Source of the DNA: Talpa occidentalis
Taxonomy: Eukaryota; Chordata; Mammalia; Eulipotyphla; Talpidae
Direction: 5' to 3'
Assembly: GCF_014898055.3 (NCBI RefSeq)
Contig: NW_023601543.1
Span: forward strand, 65,175,782 to 65,239,781
Length of the DNA: 64,000 nucleotides
Shown: one piece after another, positions 1 to 12,249 of the stretch
How positions within the stretch are numbered: the stretch's first letter is position 1
Layout: each line of letters opens with the position of its first letter
Position numbers and translations under genes: made by a program
Notes under the pieces: model-generated
Databases searched by the model: none
Seen by the model: the letters and a program-made list of their open reading frames with translations, nothing else
What the model was told of the DNA's origin: nothing

Positions 1-1370
1 CTGAGTTGACCAGGTCTTCCAAATTTCTCTTTTCATCCTGAATCTGGCTTTGGTAGGGCAGGTTTGTCTGATATGAGGCTCCTAAATATTTTCCTTTCAA
101 TAATAAGAATGGAAATGATGATATCCCCATAATGAAAATTTAAAAATAAAATATTAGGTAAAGCATTTTATTTTTCTCAACCCACTCAAGGTGTATGTTA
201 TCCGTCTTTTTCTAACTTAGGTGAAGAGAGTGTTAAAACTGAAAGCCAACACTCTAAAGCAGTTTGCAAAGTGTCCTTATATTCTTTTCTTTAGAACTTG
301 AGGGAACATAAAAAGGCCCCAAATGTGCATTTTAAAGCAGCTGAAATTGGCCCAGCACTCTTTTAATCCTTTCAAATGAAAAGGGTTCTCTCTATAGAGA
401 CTAAAAATAATTTGGCTCAAAACACTGCATTAAAATGGAAGCCCAGCTAATTTCAAGGACTTATAGGCAGAGGTAGGTTGATACCACTTTGCATTTTTTA
501 AAAACCTTATTTGCAGCTATTTCTAAGTGTTTCATATTATATTCTTCTAAGGAACAGTTATGGGAAAGAATATAAACAGAAGCTTATTCTTAACAACCAA
601 GCAGCCATGCTTAGAAAGCTCACTGAAGCTGAAACTTGTTATATGAATAACACTGTCAACATTCAGAAAAAAGGTCTCTGTTTACCATATTTCCAATACT
701 CTAACAGTCAAATCTATCCAGTCCATACTTAAAGCTATAGGCTACTTTTTAACTTTGAAGTATAAATTTGATACATAATTTTGTTTAAAAGGGGCTTACA
801 AAAATTCATAATAAAATAAAAACATTAAATCTGTAAAGACTCCAAAGAATTCCCATTTTTGGCTGCATTTATTTTGCAAATCAATGGCTTTATACTGTTG
901 CAGAAAAAAAAAAAAGCAAAACTGTTAATAGGGAATAGAGCTGCTATAGCTCATGGCTTTGAATGGGCAATGAGTAACCTAGCCTTGTGGCCATACAGAA
1001 AATAAGTCCTTCATTACAGCACAGTCTCACCAGTAGGACGCATACTCTACTGGGTGGGCCAGGAAACCATGCACGCTTTGTTCTTAAGAACAGATGGCAC
1101 AACAGCGCCTGTGAATGACCTTCAGCCACACACCACGCTAGCAGGGAGGCACTAGGCAATGCAGCTGGGGAGAGCAGGTGCTTCTCAGGCTCTGTGGGTG
1201 CCCCATTCACTTTTTCAAAGGCCAGGCAAGGTTACTCAACCCAATACAAGCCAGAATACTTTTCTCCTTCAGAGTCCAATTAATTCAGAGATCCTCATAG
1301 AATTCACAAGCATTAGTTCAAATCCGCTCCTGGTATAAGAAAAGCAGTGTGCTTATGTAAAACTTTCACA
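1..1370. other. Intronic DNA without recognised elements
   Basis: AT-rich sequence with a short A tract near 904-915. I see no repeat boundary, target duplication or convincing coding frame here. Confidence 0.5.
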
Positions 1371-1374
1371 GGGT

Positions 1375-1500
1375 TTCAAAACCCAGATCTTGAACTGGAT
1401 TCAGATCCCAGCCCTGCCACTTTTGAGCAGTGACCTTGGGTGCACTGCTTAATCGGATTGTCAATTTTTTTGTCTTGTGTAAACGAAGGACAACATCCAT
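1375..1500 (+). repeat. MIR SINE fragment
   Basis: The stretch reading roughly 'ggattcagatcccagccctgccacttttgagcagtgaccttgggt' (within 1400-1441) follows the MIR core (formatted tRNA-like head, then the 'tctgccact ... gtgaccttgggcaa' core). It is diverged and lacks the 3' end. Confidence 0.7.
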
Positions 1501-2289
1501 TCCTACTTGCGTGTCCACACATGCAAAAGACTCCACGGCACCTGACACAAAGGTGTTCAATAATTTATCAGAAACCTTGCTAATGGACTTGGCTTCGAAT
1601 AGTCAAAATGCACTGGATCCAATTATGTTAAAAAGAAAAGAAGTTCCAGCTTCCGGGTTAAGTTGGCAGACAAGACACATGCATCTAATTTACTCTCTTG
1701 CAACCCAACAAAACCACATAAATCACATAAAAATTTTTTTTTAAGACAAATGCAGGAGAAAAGGAGAGGGTGACAACAAAGTTTTGCAAGTTGGAAAACA
1801 GACAGATGAGTGGTAACCAATTCAGCAGGCAAGATTAAAAAATGATCTCAAATCAGTAATGAGGAAAGCCGAAAATGGACGCCAGGCTCCTCTGGGACTG
1901 GGGATAAAGAGGATGGCAAAAGTGCAAAAACTGGAGAGAAAGTTGTTTTGGAAGCTGTTACTTCTAGTTCCTTGTTCCATTCTGCTCCAGGCCAACATCC
2001 GGAGGATTACTTCCCAGAGACGTGGAAGCTGGGCGTCTGGCTTGGGGCACAGAGTTGGGAGCAGAGAAAAGAGGGCCATGGCGTGACCAGAGGCACAATG
2101 GACCCTGAGTGCTCCCGCCCCATCTTCCTCCCCCAGCAACTACCAGGCTGCACAACAGAACCAACCCTCCCAGCAGGAGACTGGCAGGCTTCTCTAGGGC
2201 ATCCAAACAACCAAGAGGACAAACCTAACGATTCCAACATCAGAGTTGCCCAATAAATGCCCCACATAATTGCTCTATAGTGAACCAAA

Positions 2290-2935
2290 TTCGACAAGCT
2301 CTATCCAGTGCTCGGAGATTCACAACAGCTCTCTAGTCCCCAAGAAACCAAGGATGACCAGACATCTATGAAAAGTCACCACCAAAATCAACAGCAAGCA
2401 AAGAGAAAAGAACAACTTGGGGGGAACAGAAATGACAGAGCCCTGAAAAACCTTGCGCAAATAGTTATCAACAATATCCTTGGAGAGATAAGATATTGCA
2501 TTCATGAAATCAGAAACAGCGTTCCCAAATTAAAGCTACCATAAACAGTCTCAGAACTGAATATTGGGAAATTAAAATAGATGAAGTAGATGTCTTCCAA
2601 AAAATAGAAAATCAAATAACTGCTAGAGTCCAGCTCTTGATTGTTAGTTGCAGAATGAGAGAGAAAAATGGAGACTAAAAGAAATATTCAGTATGGGTTT
2701 CCAAAAACTGAAGGAGTTGGGGCATCAGAACGAACAGGCACACGTACATCACAGACCATCGGGCACAGTGGATGAAAACCAACCCACGCCTTGGCCCATT
2801 AGTGTGACATTTCAGATCCTTGGGGACAAAAAGACTTTATTAGCTTCCAGAGAGGAAACAATAGATCAGGTTGCAAGTAGCCTCACAGGAATGGGAAGGA
2901 CTTTCCGCTTCTCGCAGCAGTGGTAGGAGTGGACA
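2290..2935 (+). other. Unclassified, possibly an ancient LINE/HAL1-type fragment
   Basis: Lysine/glutamine/asparagine-rich open stretches (2308-2544 and 2648-2926, plus strand) resemble degenerate LINE ORF1-like coding sequence in composition only. I cannot assign a family. There are no splice sites or homologous domain I can defend, so this is not called a gene. Confidence 0.25.
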
Positions 2936-3719
2936 AGGGAGCAATGTGTTCATTTGCCTGCTGAACTTTGATTTCTATTCATAAACTGCCAATCGAGTTG
3001 GGGATGGTAGCATAGACATGTCCAGACATGCCAGGCCTCAAACAAATTTACTTTTCATGTCCCCTTTCTCAGAAAGTTTCTGGAGGATGCACATCGCCAA
3101 AACAAGCAAAGAGGAAGATGAGATAGGAAGAAAGGTCAAGGGAAATCCCTGATGAGTGAGGGATGATCAGGGGATGGTAACTGAGAACCAAAATAAGCAG
3201 ATCACCAGTCCAAATTGGAATGGGATGATGCCAGAGGTGGGCACACTGAGGCCTGTCTTTTCAAGACACCTGCTGCCAGGACAGAAAGTCAGGTGTGCAG
3301 AGCCCAGATCCTTCCTGTGTTGCCCTTCCTGGCAGTGGAGGGATGGAGGCTGCACTCCCCACCGTGCACTGCTGCATGCACAGGCAGAGGGCTCTCTGTT
3401 CATACCACAGCAGCGGTCTAACTTGCCCTGTTCCTGAGACCTGGGGGCAGACCCCAGCAGCTTTCTGAAAAGCAGGAAATGCAGTCACTCAGGCCTCCCA
3501 GCCACCTTCCTGCCCTACACTCCAGCACCAGCAGATGTCCTGAAGGTGGGGAGCACTGTTTTTCTGAGGATTCACTCCTGCCCACCATGTCACCAGAATG
3601 ACCTTATGGAACCTGAAGCCAGACTTCTCCCAGAGACTTGGCCCAGCTTGCCTTCCCTGGCCCTTCATCAAGGAGAAGCAATGTCTCCTTCCTTACACAG
3701 CTAGGTTTGTGCTCGCTGC
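2936..3719. other. Intronic DNA without recognised elements
   Basis: Moderate-GC sequence (for example 3290-3500) with several overlapping short ORFs on both strands and no family match. I see no support for a gene. Confidence 0.4.
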
Positions 3720-4137
3720 TTGGTGTTCAAAACAAAACAATCTATCATTGAGGGACACATACATGCATGGGGACATTGAAAAAATGAATGACGCAAGCCA
3801 GGGTAGTGGTTATCTCTGGAGGGAAGGAGTAGCACACAGCTGGGGAAGGGTTCAGGGGAAAGGCTTTTAAGGGAGCTGCTAGTGTACCATTAAAGTGGGG
3901 GGTGGGTGGGCAAATGGGTGTTCATTTTATGTCTAGCTTTAGTACTATAGCTATTAAACTTTCTTCTGCATTAAGAAATGAATAACTATAAGAAAGTGAA
4001 AATCAGAATCAACAAAAAACTATGAAACAGAGACACTTTTGGGGGGGTGGGGGCGGGAGGGGAGGGATTGGGGTCAGAATGGGGGGGTTGCAATTGTATG
4101 GGGAATATAAAAATAAAATTTATTATTAAAAAAAAGA
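3720..4137 (+). repeat. L1-derived 3' fragments ending in an A-rich tail
   Basis: 3720-3965 resembles an old L1 3' end. From about 3973 a second, younger L1 3' terminus begins: it shares 'aactataagaaagtgaaaat', a G-rich block (4039-4062) and 'ggggaatataaaaataaaat' with the copies ending at about 10419 and 31885. It is 5'-truncated to about 165 bp. The target duplication is not clear. Confidence 0.7.
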
Positions 4138-5255
4138 ATACATTTTACAAGCGAAACAATGACTGGGTCACAGATTATATTACAATTCCACAAAATCTGT
4201 ACACTTAGTCTGTTGTCCCACCTCACCCCCACCAACAGCAGTAGACAGTCTATTCTACTTATCACAGTCCTTTTATGTGCCCCAAGACAGCAGCCTTAGA
4301 AATGTGATTCTAAAAGACCCTTGACGACAGGAACCCACAGAAGCGGGGCCCTCTGTAATGAGCTTTCAGGCACAGTCCGAGAAAGGCCCTAGCGCTCCTC
4401 TACCAGTGGGATTCCCATGAGCCGACATGCTTCTGAGACAAACTGTCAAAAGAGATTGTGCTCACCATTTCCCTAACACGTTTTTGTCCTTTTCTGAACA
4501 GACAGACAATTCCAAAATAAATACCCCAAGCAGCAGGTGCACTTGCCTAGCACGGCTCAGATGAAACAGCAGAAATGTTTACCATTAACCACTGACCTAT
4601 GTTGGGTAGATTGCCTTAAAGGCAGTGCACTTGAGGCTCTCGCGCCACCATGACTACGTGTCACTCTTCTTGAAAGGCATTTTGCCATTCGATTTCACAA
4701 GGCTGCTCCAGCACAAAACCTCCTCCCAATGCTTCCACACTCAGTGCTCTCCCTCTGTGCCCAGTGAAGGGGAGCAGGTGCCATCACGCTCGTGGAGGAC
4801 AGAGCTGCCTCAGCGCGAGCCTCTCACCGCTGCTCACCCACCTGCCTAGACATGGCCTTCTTCCCCCACTGCGGAACGCTAGGTTACCTCTAGTGGGAGT
4901 CGCCTGGTGGTTCAAATGGAGCGGATCAAAACCTACTGGGCTGTGATTTGAGTTAAGGGCATCCATTCCAGACACCCAAGCCATAAAGTGAAACAGCTGA
5001 CTAAATTATATTAACCCACATGGATTCAACCTCCCCCGCCTGCCCGCCACACCGAATTTTCTAAAATATTGTCAGAACCAGAATCTTCAGATGGAATCAT
5101 TTCGTCCCCATACTTTAACTGCCTCCACTCGACATAAGATTGCTCCTCTGTGAATCAGCGCACCTCTCAGAAGACTCGGAGAAGTTAATCAAGACATGGC
5201 CACGGTGGTCTTTTTCATCAATGTTTCAGGAAAAGTAATGGCCATCAGGGATGTA
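4138..5255. other. Intronic DNA without recognised elements
   Basis: No repeat family recognised. Short ORFs overlap in several frames near 4625-4990 but show no family resemblance. Confidence 0.4.
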
Positions 5256-5261
5256 TCTTCT

Positions 5262-5418
5262 GAGATCAGAGCTTCTCATCCTTGGCTGCACATTAGAATC
5301 ACCTGGGGAGCTTTAAACACTCGTGGCACCTGGGTTGCACTGATTTACCAGGTCAGGGGTGTGGCCAGGGCTACTGGAGTTTGAAAAGCTCCCAGGCGAT
5401 TCTAATGTGCAGTCATGG
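5262..5418 (+). repeat. hAT-Charlie MITE, MER5-type
   Basis: The sequence 'gcacattagaatcacctggg' near the left end and 'gctcccaggcgattctaatg' near the right end match the inverted-terminal organisation of MER5 elements (nonautonomous hAT-Charlie DNA transposons), with the usual 'aggtctggggtggggcc'-like centre now decayed. Confidence 0.7.
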
Positions 5419-5559
5419 ATGAGAACTACGATCTAATCAAGAATGATGGTGATCACTTTCTTCCTATTAAAAACACAAGCCAGCATTTCCTAAAACCCTC
5501 CCCTGTCACACCAATGTTTGCTTATACAGGCCAGGCAGCACAGCTAAGCAATTCAGGGT

Positions 5560-5750
5560 GCCGAAGTTTTGAGTCAGGCTGCCTGGCTTTGACCACCACC
5601 TTTGTCATTCACTGGATGAATATTCTTGGACAATTTATTTAACTGCCCTGGAACTCCATTTCCTCATTTGTATAACGGGCTATACATCCCAGGACGGCAG
5701 GTACTAAGTGAATTGATATTTACAGAATGTGTACAGCTATGGCTGTGGCA
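5560..5750 (+). repeat. MIR SINE, near full length
   Basis: It shows the MIR order: 'gagtcaggctgcctggcttt' head, 'atttatttaactgcccttgg'-like middle, then 'atttcctcatttgtataacg' and a decayed 3' part. Plus orientation. Confidence 0.8.
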
Positions 5751-5862
5751 CAGAACACGGCTTCAACATGTCAAAGAAATTTCAAGTGTGTTTCTGTCCA
5801 GCTCCACAGAGAAACCAAAATGTAAACTGGCAATTGTGTTAACTAAAAAATTTCACAATGAG

Positions 5863-6139
5863 GGGGCTCCCTGGTGGCGCAGGCGGTTGAGCACCGAACT
5901 GTGAAGATATCCGCAGCCTCTGCAATACGGGTTCGATCCCAGGCGGCCGGTGAGAATCCCACATGGCACAGCAGACCTCTCCTGTCACGCCCACTGTTCC
6001 CCTCAGCAGAGTATTTCATCAGTCTGCCTGTTCTGTTCCCTGCTCTGTCTCTGGTGAATCCTTTCACCCTCCCACACCTCTGGCCTATACCCCAGTTCCT
6101 GTATAAATAAAAAAAAATTCTAAAAAAAAAAAAAACTTA
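5863..6139 (+). repeat. tRNA-derived SINE, intermediate head type
   Basis: The head 'ggctccctggtggcgcaggc' gives an A-box-like start and 'gggttcgatccc' a B box, followed by the family body ('gcagacctctcctg', 'cagcagagtatttc') and an A-rich tail. It is flanked by an imperfect duplication of 'aaaaaattcacaat' (about 5846-5859 and 6141-6154). The head is of the 'gcggttgagcaccgaactgtgaag' type, distinct from the two commoner head types in the window. Confidence 0.85.
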
Positions 6140-6154
6140 AAAAAAATTCACAAT

Positions 6155-7098
6155 CAGATCAGACTTTCTTCAGGATGTCAATTGCACATTTGAGGAACAA
6201 AAAATATCCTTAAAGTTTTCTGTGTCACCTCTTCTTTTCAAAATGGAACTTTATCCAGCCCCGGCAAAGGGGCATTTTGAGATCCAAGAGAGAAATTTAA
6301 CGTAACATAGCAACATTCTTTCTTGTTGTGCCCACCCTTCTCTTCATCATTTCAGACATCCGTGTCTTTGTTAATAACCTGGTGTGAAATCTGAGTGCTG
6401 TATTTGCAGGACTTGGCAAGAACGGCTTTAGAATTCCAAGTTTTTTCTTTTCAAAGGAATACATCTCTGTCTCCCTCAGAAGATAAAGGAGTATTTTTTC
6501 AAAGGGTTCTCTGTACTGTTATAGGAAATGAGATCCCTGAATCTTTCTAACTTGAATTTTTTTAAATAGCTGCATGCCAAGAACCATTAGAACCCTGCAC
6601 AGAAATCCATTTATTCTAAGAGATATTTAACGCAGATCAACAAATGTAGTCCTGACATGTATGTATGAACAGATATTTAGCTGCACAAGCTTTTCAACAA
6701 GAATAAATATAAAATAGTATTTGAGGAAAGATATTTTCATACAGGCAGCTTCTAAACTCAGGAAGCCTGGTGGTAAATATCTCAGAGTCTCGCCCACTGT
6801 CTTCCACTAATAATAGAACTAGTTCATCAAGGAAGTGCAAAAATGCTGCAAAAAGGTTGTGTGAAGAGAGCGCTCCAAATAATATTCACCAGCACCACTT
6901 CAAACACATTCAGCTTACTAATGCTTTCATTCAAACACCAACACTTAAATTCTTTAACGCTATGAAGTAGCTTCTTAAAAATATAAAACCTCATTTTGAA
7001 GCATGCAGATTACCAATCAGACACTGCTGAGAGTGTGTAAACAAGCTCAACATTTCTACAGGGCAATGTGACACTGGCAGAAAAAGCACTTATGGAAT
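6155..7098. other. Intronic DNA without recognised elements
   Basis: AT-rich unique-looking sequence. No repeat or coding signal that I can support. Confidence 0.4.
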
Positions 7099-7099
7099 A

Positions 7100-7698
7100 G
7101 AGTTGATCCTTGCACACGGGTTTGAATAGTGCGGGTCCACTTGGGCAGACCTTTTTTCCTGACCTCTGGTTCAGCATTCAGGGATTCAGCCAACCATGGA
7201 TGTCCAATGAGCAGAGGGCCGACTATATGGGATTTGAGCATTCACGGATTTTGATATGAGTGGGAGGTGTTCCTAAAACCAATGCACCAAGGGATGGATG
7301 GATGTTGTTAAGATTGCGGGGAATCAAAAGTCATATACAGGGCCTCCCCAGTGGCGCAGCGGTTGAGCGCTGGGTCGCGAAGCTGCCTGCAGCCTTTGCA
7401 GCGCCGGTTCAATCCCCTGCTGCTCCCCGGCCACAGGAGGAGGGTCCCACATGGCGCGCAGACCTCTCCTGCCGCCCGCTGCTCCCCTCAGCAGTGTACT
7501 TCGGTCCTTCTGCCTGCTCTGCTCCCCGCTCTGGCTCTGGTGAATTCTCTCACCCTCCCGCGCTTCTGACTGTACCCAGTGCTTGTATAAATAAAAATAA
7601 ATAAATCTTTAAAAAAAAAAGTTATATACAGATTTTTAGCTGTATGGGGGGAGGGAAGTCAGTGTCCCCAACTCTACTATTGTTCAAGGGTCAACTGT
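7100..7698. mobile_element. Tigger/MER2-type DNA transposon, split by a SINE
   Basis: The left end 'agttgatccttgcacacggg' and right end 'tgttcaagggtcaactgta' are the decayed inverted termini of the TcMar-Tigger nonautonomous family (typical ends 'cagttgacccttgaacaac'). The middle holds 'gagggccgactatatgggat', characteristic of this family. A SINE at 7341-7620 interrupts it. It carries no transposase. Confidence 0.8.
7341..7620 (+). repeat. tRNA-derived SINE, type A head
   Basis: Full-length copy with head 'ggcctccccagtggcgcagc', B box 'ccggttcaatcccc', body 'gcagacctctcctgccgccc' and tail 'taaataaatctttaaaaa'. The duplication 'gtcatatacag' (7330-7340) / 'gttatatacag' (7621-7631) has one mismatch. 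It sits inside the Tigger-type element, so it is younger than that element. Confidence 0.92.
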
Positions 7699-7719
7699 AT
7701 ATATCCCCTGAGTCAGGAG

Positions 7720-8610
7720 TCAAGCTTCTAAGAAGAGAGCAGATCACTTTTTAACTTTTCTCTGACTTCTCAAGAGCTGTATACAACAATTGTCAGAAAT
7801 AGCCCCCAGGAAAGGAAAGTGCTCACCTGACTCTTCTCCACTAAGAAATGGTGAGAAAACAAAGGCAGGAGGATGGGACATTTTACAACCAAACACCATC
7901 TTTTAAAATGAGGACTGCCCACACTGGGTTCTGCTGTAGAGGTGGTTGGCAGTCAAGCATGTTGGGGATGTTTGGTGCTCAAAACCCTAACTGTGGTATA
8001 TGCTAACAGTTCAGGTACCCTAAGATCCCTGTAAATGGGATCTCAAGAACTCTCCTGAAGTGTGAATTGCCTATAGGAAACAGATGTTTGAAGGAACTAA
8101 AAACTTGGTATCTCTAATTTACCTTAACTTATTTCTTCTCACAACACTCTGCCTTCCTCCCTTTTGCTTAACTGCTTCAGTTCCCTAATATTTCCTAAAG
8201 ACTGGAGTCATTCCCCACCAGGGACCAGGCGAAATCAGGGAAGATTCAGGGGACACCCAGGAAGCAAATAGATGGAGCTTTGACGCCATTCAAGACTCAC
8301 TTGGTATTCTTAATTGCAATTCAGGATTTGCTTCTCCTCTTTCCCACCTTTTTCCCTCAAGGCTAGAATTAGACCAGAACCCAGAACCCAGTCCTTCTGT
8401 GGACCCTCTGATTTCTTCAGGGTCAGGAAGAAAGTGAGTACTAAAGATCGTTGAACGATTCGATGATCAATGCTCTCTTCTGTTCAGAGCACATGCCTCA
8501 GATGTCAGGACACGAAATCACAGCATTGTAGAACATTAGTTTTGAAAGTAGCTTTCTAAAATGTACAGGTGAACAGAACTGGAAAAAAAGTGTGGCCATT
8601 CAGCAGCATT
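7720..8610. other. Intronic DNA without recognised elements
   Basis: No repeat family recognised. A small imperfect palindrome 'atcgttgaacgat' lies near 8447-8459. Confidence 0.4.
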
Positions 8611-8616
8611 GCTCAG

Positions 8617-9036
8617 TGTAGGGTAAGGAAAAATGTCAGGCTTTTCTGCCCTCCCGCCATCAGGATAGATGAGGGAACCCTGTGGTCCTGAATGCATGCC
8701 TGATGGCAGGCACCTGGAGTAGGTACACCTGGGCTAAGACTGTGCTTTTAAGGGCGGCGTCACGGGGACGCCAAGAGAAGCCATGAAAAGCCGAAAGAGA
8801 AGCCGAGAGATAAGCAAGAGAAGAAGAAGCAGGGAGAAGGCCTGAGAGCCCAGAGTGAAGACCTGCTGGGGCTGGGAGGCCTGCCAGCCTCCTGGCCCCC
8901 CAGCACCCCTGCCTGCCGTGTACCTGGTAACCCCAATAAAAGACCTGCAAAATGCCACTGAGGACTCTGACTCCTCCTTTACCCGGTCTGCATGGGATCA
9001 GAAAACCTGCACTGTGTCTGTTCCTGACACTTTACA
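8617..9036 (+). mobile_element. Solo LTR, family 1, copy 1
   Basis: The element starts TGTAGGGTAAGG, ends TTTACA and is flanked by a perfect 5-bp duplication CTCAG (8612-8616 and 9037-9041). Inside are a TATA-like TTTTAAGG (8746-8753), a purine-rich repeat tract built on 'agaagccg' (about 8770-8850) and a polyadenylation signal AATAAA (8935-8940), followed by a U5-like end. This is the structure of a retroviral LTR left after recombination between the two LTRs of a provirus. No internal retroviral genes accompany it. The ERV class is undetermined. Confidence 0.9.
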
Positions 9037-9041
9037 CTCAG

Positions 9042-9790
9042 GTACTTGTTAGAAACCTGAATCTTCTGCTCCCACCACAGACCTACTGAACCAGCCGCCC
9101 TGAGGGTAGGCTCCAGATAACTGTGTTTCCTAGCTCTCCAGGGGTGTCACCAGTCTACCTCAGTGAAAACTGTGATTATAGAGGAAGAAACTGAAGCACA
9201 GTGAGGGGAGAAATGTTTGTCTTCACAAAACTAGAGGGGAAAAGCAGTTATTTTAAGTGAGACATCTAAATCCAGCTACATTATTTTTCCCTGGTTCAAC
9301 ATCTCCAACATTCATTATACCTGCGGGTTTATGGGTTGCCTTTCCTTCCTAGCTGCCTTTCCATTTTACATAACTGCACTTGGAGAAACTGTGGCAACCC
9401 AAACAGAGCAGCCCAATGCAGTCTCTCGTGCATGAAGAAGCATTTAATTCCAACTCTTTTTACAAATCACTGAATTAATGAAATTCATCATCCACAGGAG
9501 TTCTGGGATGTCGACTGCATACAAATCACATTTAACAAGCTGAAGTGCAGACTTCTACTCCGGCTCCCAGGAAATCAGAGCAGCAAACATTAGACTAGGA
9601 ATTTGACTATGCATGAATCTCCAAGAACTGGAGCTCTTTATCTTATTTCTCAGGCTGTCCTCTTCAACATCCACACCAAGACTCAGAGAGGAGCTCTGAA
9701 ATGTAGGCAGTTCTAATCTCACAAAAAAAGCTGGGCTCCCAATAGATCTGTTCTAAAACGTTTGTTTGAAACTTGGACCCATATCCTTAT
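9042..9790. other. Intronic DNA without recognised elements
   Basis: No repeat family or coding signal that I can support. Confidence 0.4.
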
Positions 9791-9805
9791 AGAAATTGTG
9801 CTACA

Positions 9806-10419
9806 CAAACTGGTCCAACCACTATGGAGAGCTGTGTGGAGATTTCTGGACCTACTAAACATAGAGCTTCCATATGATCCAGCAATTCCACTCCTAGGTA
9901 TTTACCCAAAGGACACAGAAACATCAATTCCAAAGAGCACCTGCACTCTATGTTTATAGCAGCACTGTTTACAATAGCTAAGCTTTGGAAACAACCCAAA
10001 TGCCCAAAAATAGATGACTGGATCAAGAAGATGTGTACATATATACCATGGAATATTACTCAGCATTCAAAAAAGATAAACACATGCAATTTGCAGCAAC
10101 ATGGATGGCACTGGAAGGGATCATGCTCAGCGAAATAAGCCAAAAGAAAAAGAAAAATACCGGATGGTCTCACTCATAGCAGGAATCTAGAAAACTTAAA
10201 TAAGGGACCAGGAAAATGAATATAAGAAAGTGAAAATCAAAATCACAAAAATACTATGAACCAGAGACACTTTTTGGGGGTGGGGGGCGGGAGGGGAAGG
10301 ATTGGGGTCAGAATGGGGCGTTTGCAATTGTATGGGGAATATAAAAATAAAATTTAATATTTAAAAAAAAAATAAAATAAAAATAAAAATAAAATCTAAA
10401 AAAAAAAAAAAAAAAAAAA
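9806..10419 (+). mobile_element. 5'-truncated L1 insertion with intact target duplication
   Basis: The last part of L1 ORF2 is visible in two broken frames (9762-9959, then 9950-10138; 'YDPAIPLLGIYPKD' and 'MFIAALFTIAK' are typical C-terminal ORF2 segments), followed by the 3'UTR with a G-rich block (10273-10299) and a long A-rich tail. A perfect 15-bp duplication AGAAATTGTGCTACA flanks it (9791-9805 and 10420-10434). ORF2 is disrupted by a frame change near 9950 and lacks the endonuclease and reverse transcriptase regions, so the copy is dead. Confidence 0.93.
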
Positions 10420-10434
10420 AGAAATTGTGCTACA

Positions 10435-11010
10435 AATGGCCTTAGCTGTCTAATCACAACAGATTTACAACAAAACTGATTACTATAAAAAACTAATCAT
10501 TTAAAAACACTTCTATTAGGCAAAAAAAGAAAAGGTTTCAAGCTCCGATTTAGGGGGCTTCTTCACAAAGGAGGCTTCTCTAGCAACAGTGGCTCCCCCT
10601 CGGTGTGTGGGGGTGGGGGGGTCAAAGCAGTAGATTCTGGTGAGGCAGACATGTTGGGGGCAGATGTCTGTTGCTTCAGTCATCACTTCCTGGCTGTAGA
10701 GTACCAATATTATTCAGGTTCAGGATTCCAGGACCAAAGACTTCACTTACCACACCAACCACTATACCAGAAAACCCTGAACTGCTGCCGTGAAGAAGGC
10801 TGTAGCTGTGGCTCTCGTAGGTACAAAGACCAAGTCAAGGGAAGCTTTATCATGTACATATTCCAGCTACCTCTCCCCTCCCTCGTTTAGGGGAGGTGCT
10901 GCCTCTTTGTAATTCTATTCTCCATTTATCACTGATTTTTCTAAAGCAGCCCTATTTCTATTCCCTTTTTGAAAAGATTAAATGCATAATAGGATATTGA
11001 CATTTTTAAA
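10435..11010. other. Intronic DNA without recognised elements
   Basis: Contains a G-rich run near 10603-10622. No family recognised. Confidence 0.4.
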
Positions 11011-11029
11011 TTAACATTGAAGAAACCGC

Positions 11030-11880
11030 CACTCCTTAGCTGTTGCTCCCAAATTGTCCCATTCTCCTCAACTCTAGGCAAATACTAATCTACTTTTTGG
11101 TTCTACGGATTTGCCTATTCTGGATATTTCATATAAATGCAATCATATAATACATGATCTTTTACATTGACTTTTTCGCTTAGCATGTGTTCAAGCTTCA
11201 CCCACATGTAGTATGAATCAGTATTTCATTTCTTTTAATTGTCAAATTATATTCTATTGTAGGGATATATCGTATTGATCCAATCCTCAGTTGATAGGCA
11301 TTTGGATTGTTGCTACCCATTGATTATTAGGACAATGCTGCTATGAACATTCATGTACAAGTTTCTGTGTACAAGCACATTTTCATTTCTCTTGGGTATA
11401 TGTATATATGAGCCAATGGCCTGAACACAGGGTAACCTATATTTAAATATTTAGGATCTGCCAGACTGTTTTCCAAAGTGGCTGCACTATTTTCCATTCC
11501 CACTAGTAATGTAGGAGGGTTCCAGCTTCTCCACATCCTTGCCAAACACGTGATATTTCTGCCTTTTTTTATAATAGACATTCTAATGAGTATGAAGTGG
11601 CATCTCAGTGTAATTTTCATTTGCATTTCCCTAGTGGTTAATGATATCAAGTCTTTTTCATGAATTTATTGGCCTTTCGTATATCTGTTTTGGAGAAATG
11701 TCTACCAGAGTCCTGGCCCACTTTAATTGTATGATTTATCTTTTTATTAATGATTTGTAAGGGTTATTCGCATATTCACAATCCAAATCCCTTTTCAGAT
11801 ACACAATTTGCAAAAATGTTTCCCATTCTGTGGGATGTAACATCTATGTTTTCACTTATCACAGTGGATGTAAATGATTG
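11030..11880 (-). repeat. Old L1 fragment
   Basis: Reads on the plus strand as the complement of L1 ORF2 end plus 3'UTR: 'ggacaatgctgctatgaaca', 'tggctgcactattttccatt' and 'ttctaatgagtatgaagtgg' are typical antisense L1 phrases. Heavily diverged. Confidence 0.8.
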
Positions 11881-11896
11881 CATGCATCCTTTTATC

Positions 11897-11944
11897 TATC
11901 CACCTACCTACCTACCTGTCTACCTACCTATCTACCTACCTATT
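11897..11944. repeat. (CTAC)n microsatellite
   Basis: Interrupted CTAC/CTAT tetranucleotide run directly at the edge of the L1 fragment. Confidence 0.9.
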
Positions 11945-12249
11945 CACTCTACTACTCCCCAGTTCAGGTGGTAACAGCCACACACAAGCAGGCTTTCCCA
12001 TTACTTGGTCCCACCATAGGACCTCATCAAGACTATGCAAAACTGATTAGGTCTTAAGAGGCTTTTAAGAAAATTCCTTTGCTGGACTGTCATATGATTT
12101 CTCATCCAGAAAGCACATTTATTATCATACTACTACAGAAACTAAGCTTCCCTCCACCCCAGCAGACAGCCATTCTATTTCCATGTTACTGAAAGCACTT
12201 GGCAACTCAAAGGTCCACGGTGAGAGACTGTTACATTAACACCACCAAT

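Noticed and set aside
9762..10138. Possible reverse-transcriptase gene
   Set aside because: Only the C-terminal end of L1 ORF2 in two broken frames within a truncated insertion.
11897..11944. CRISPR-like short regular repeats
   Set aside because: A simple CTAC microsatellite with no spacers.
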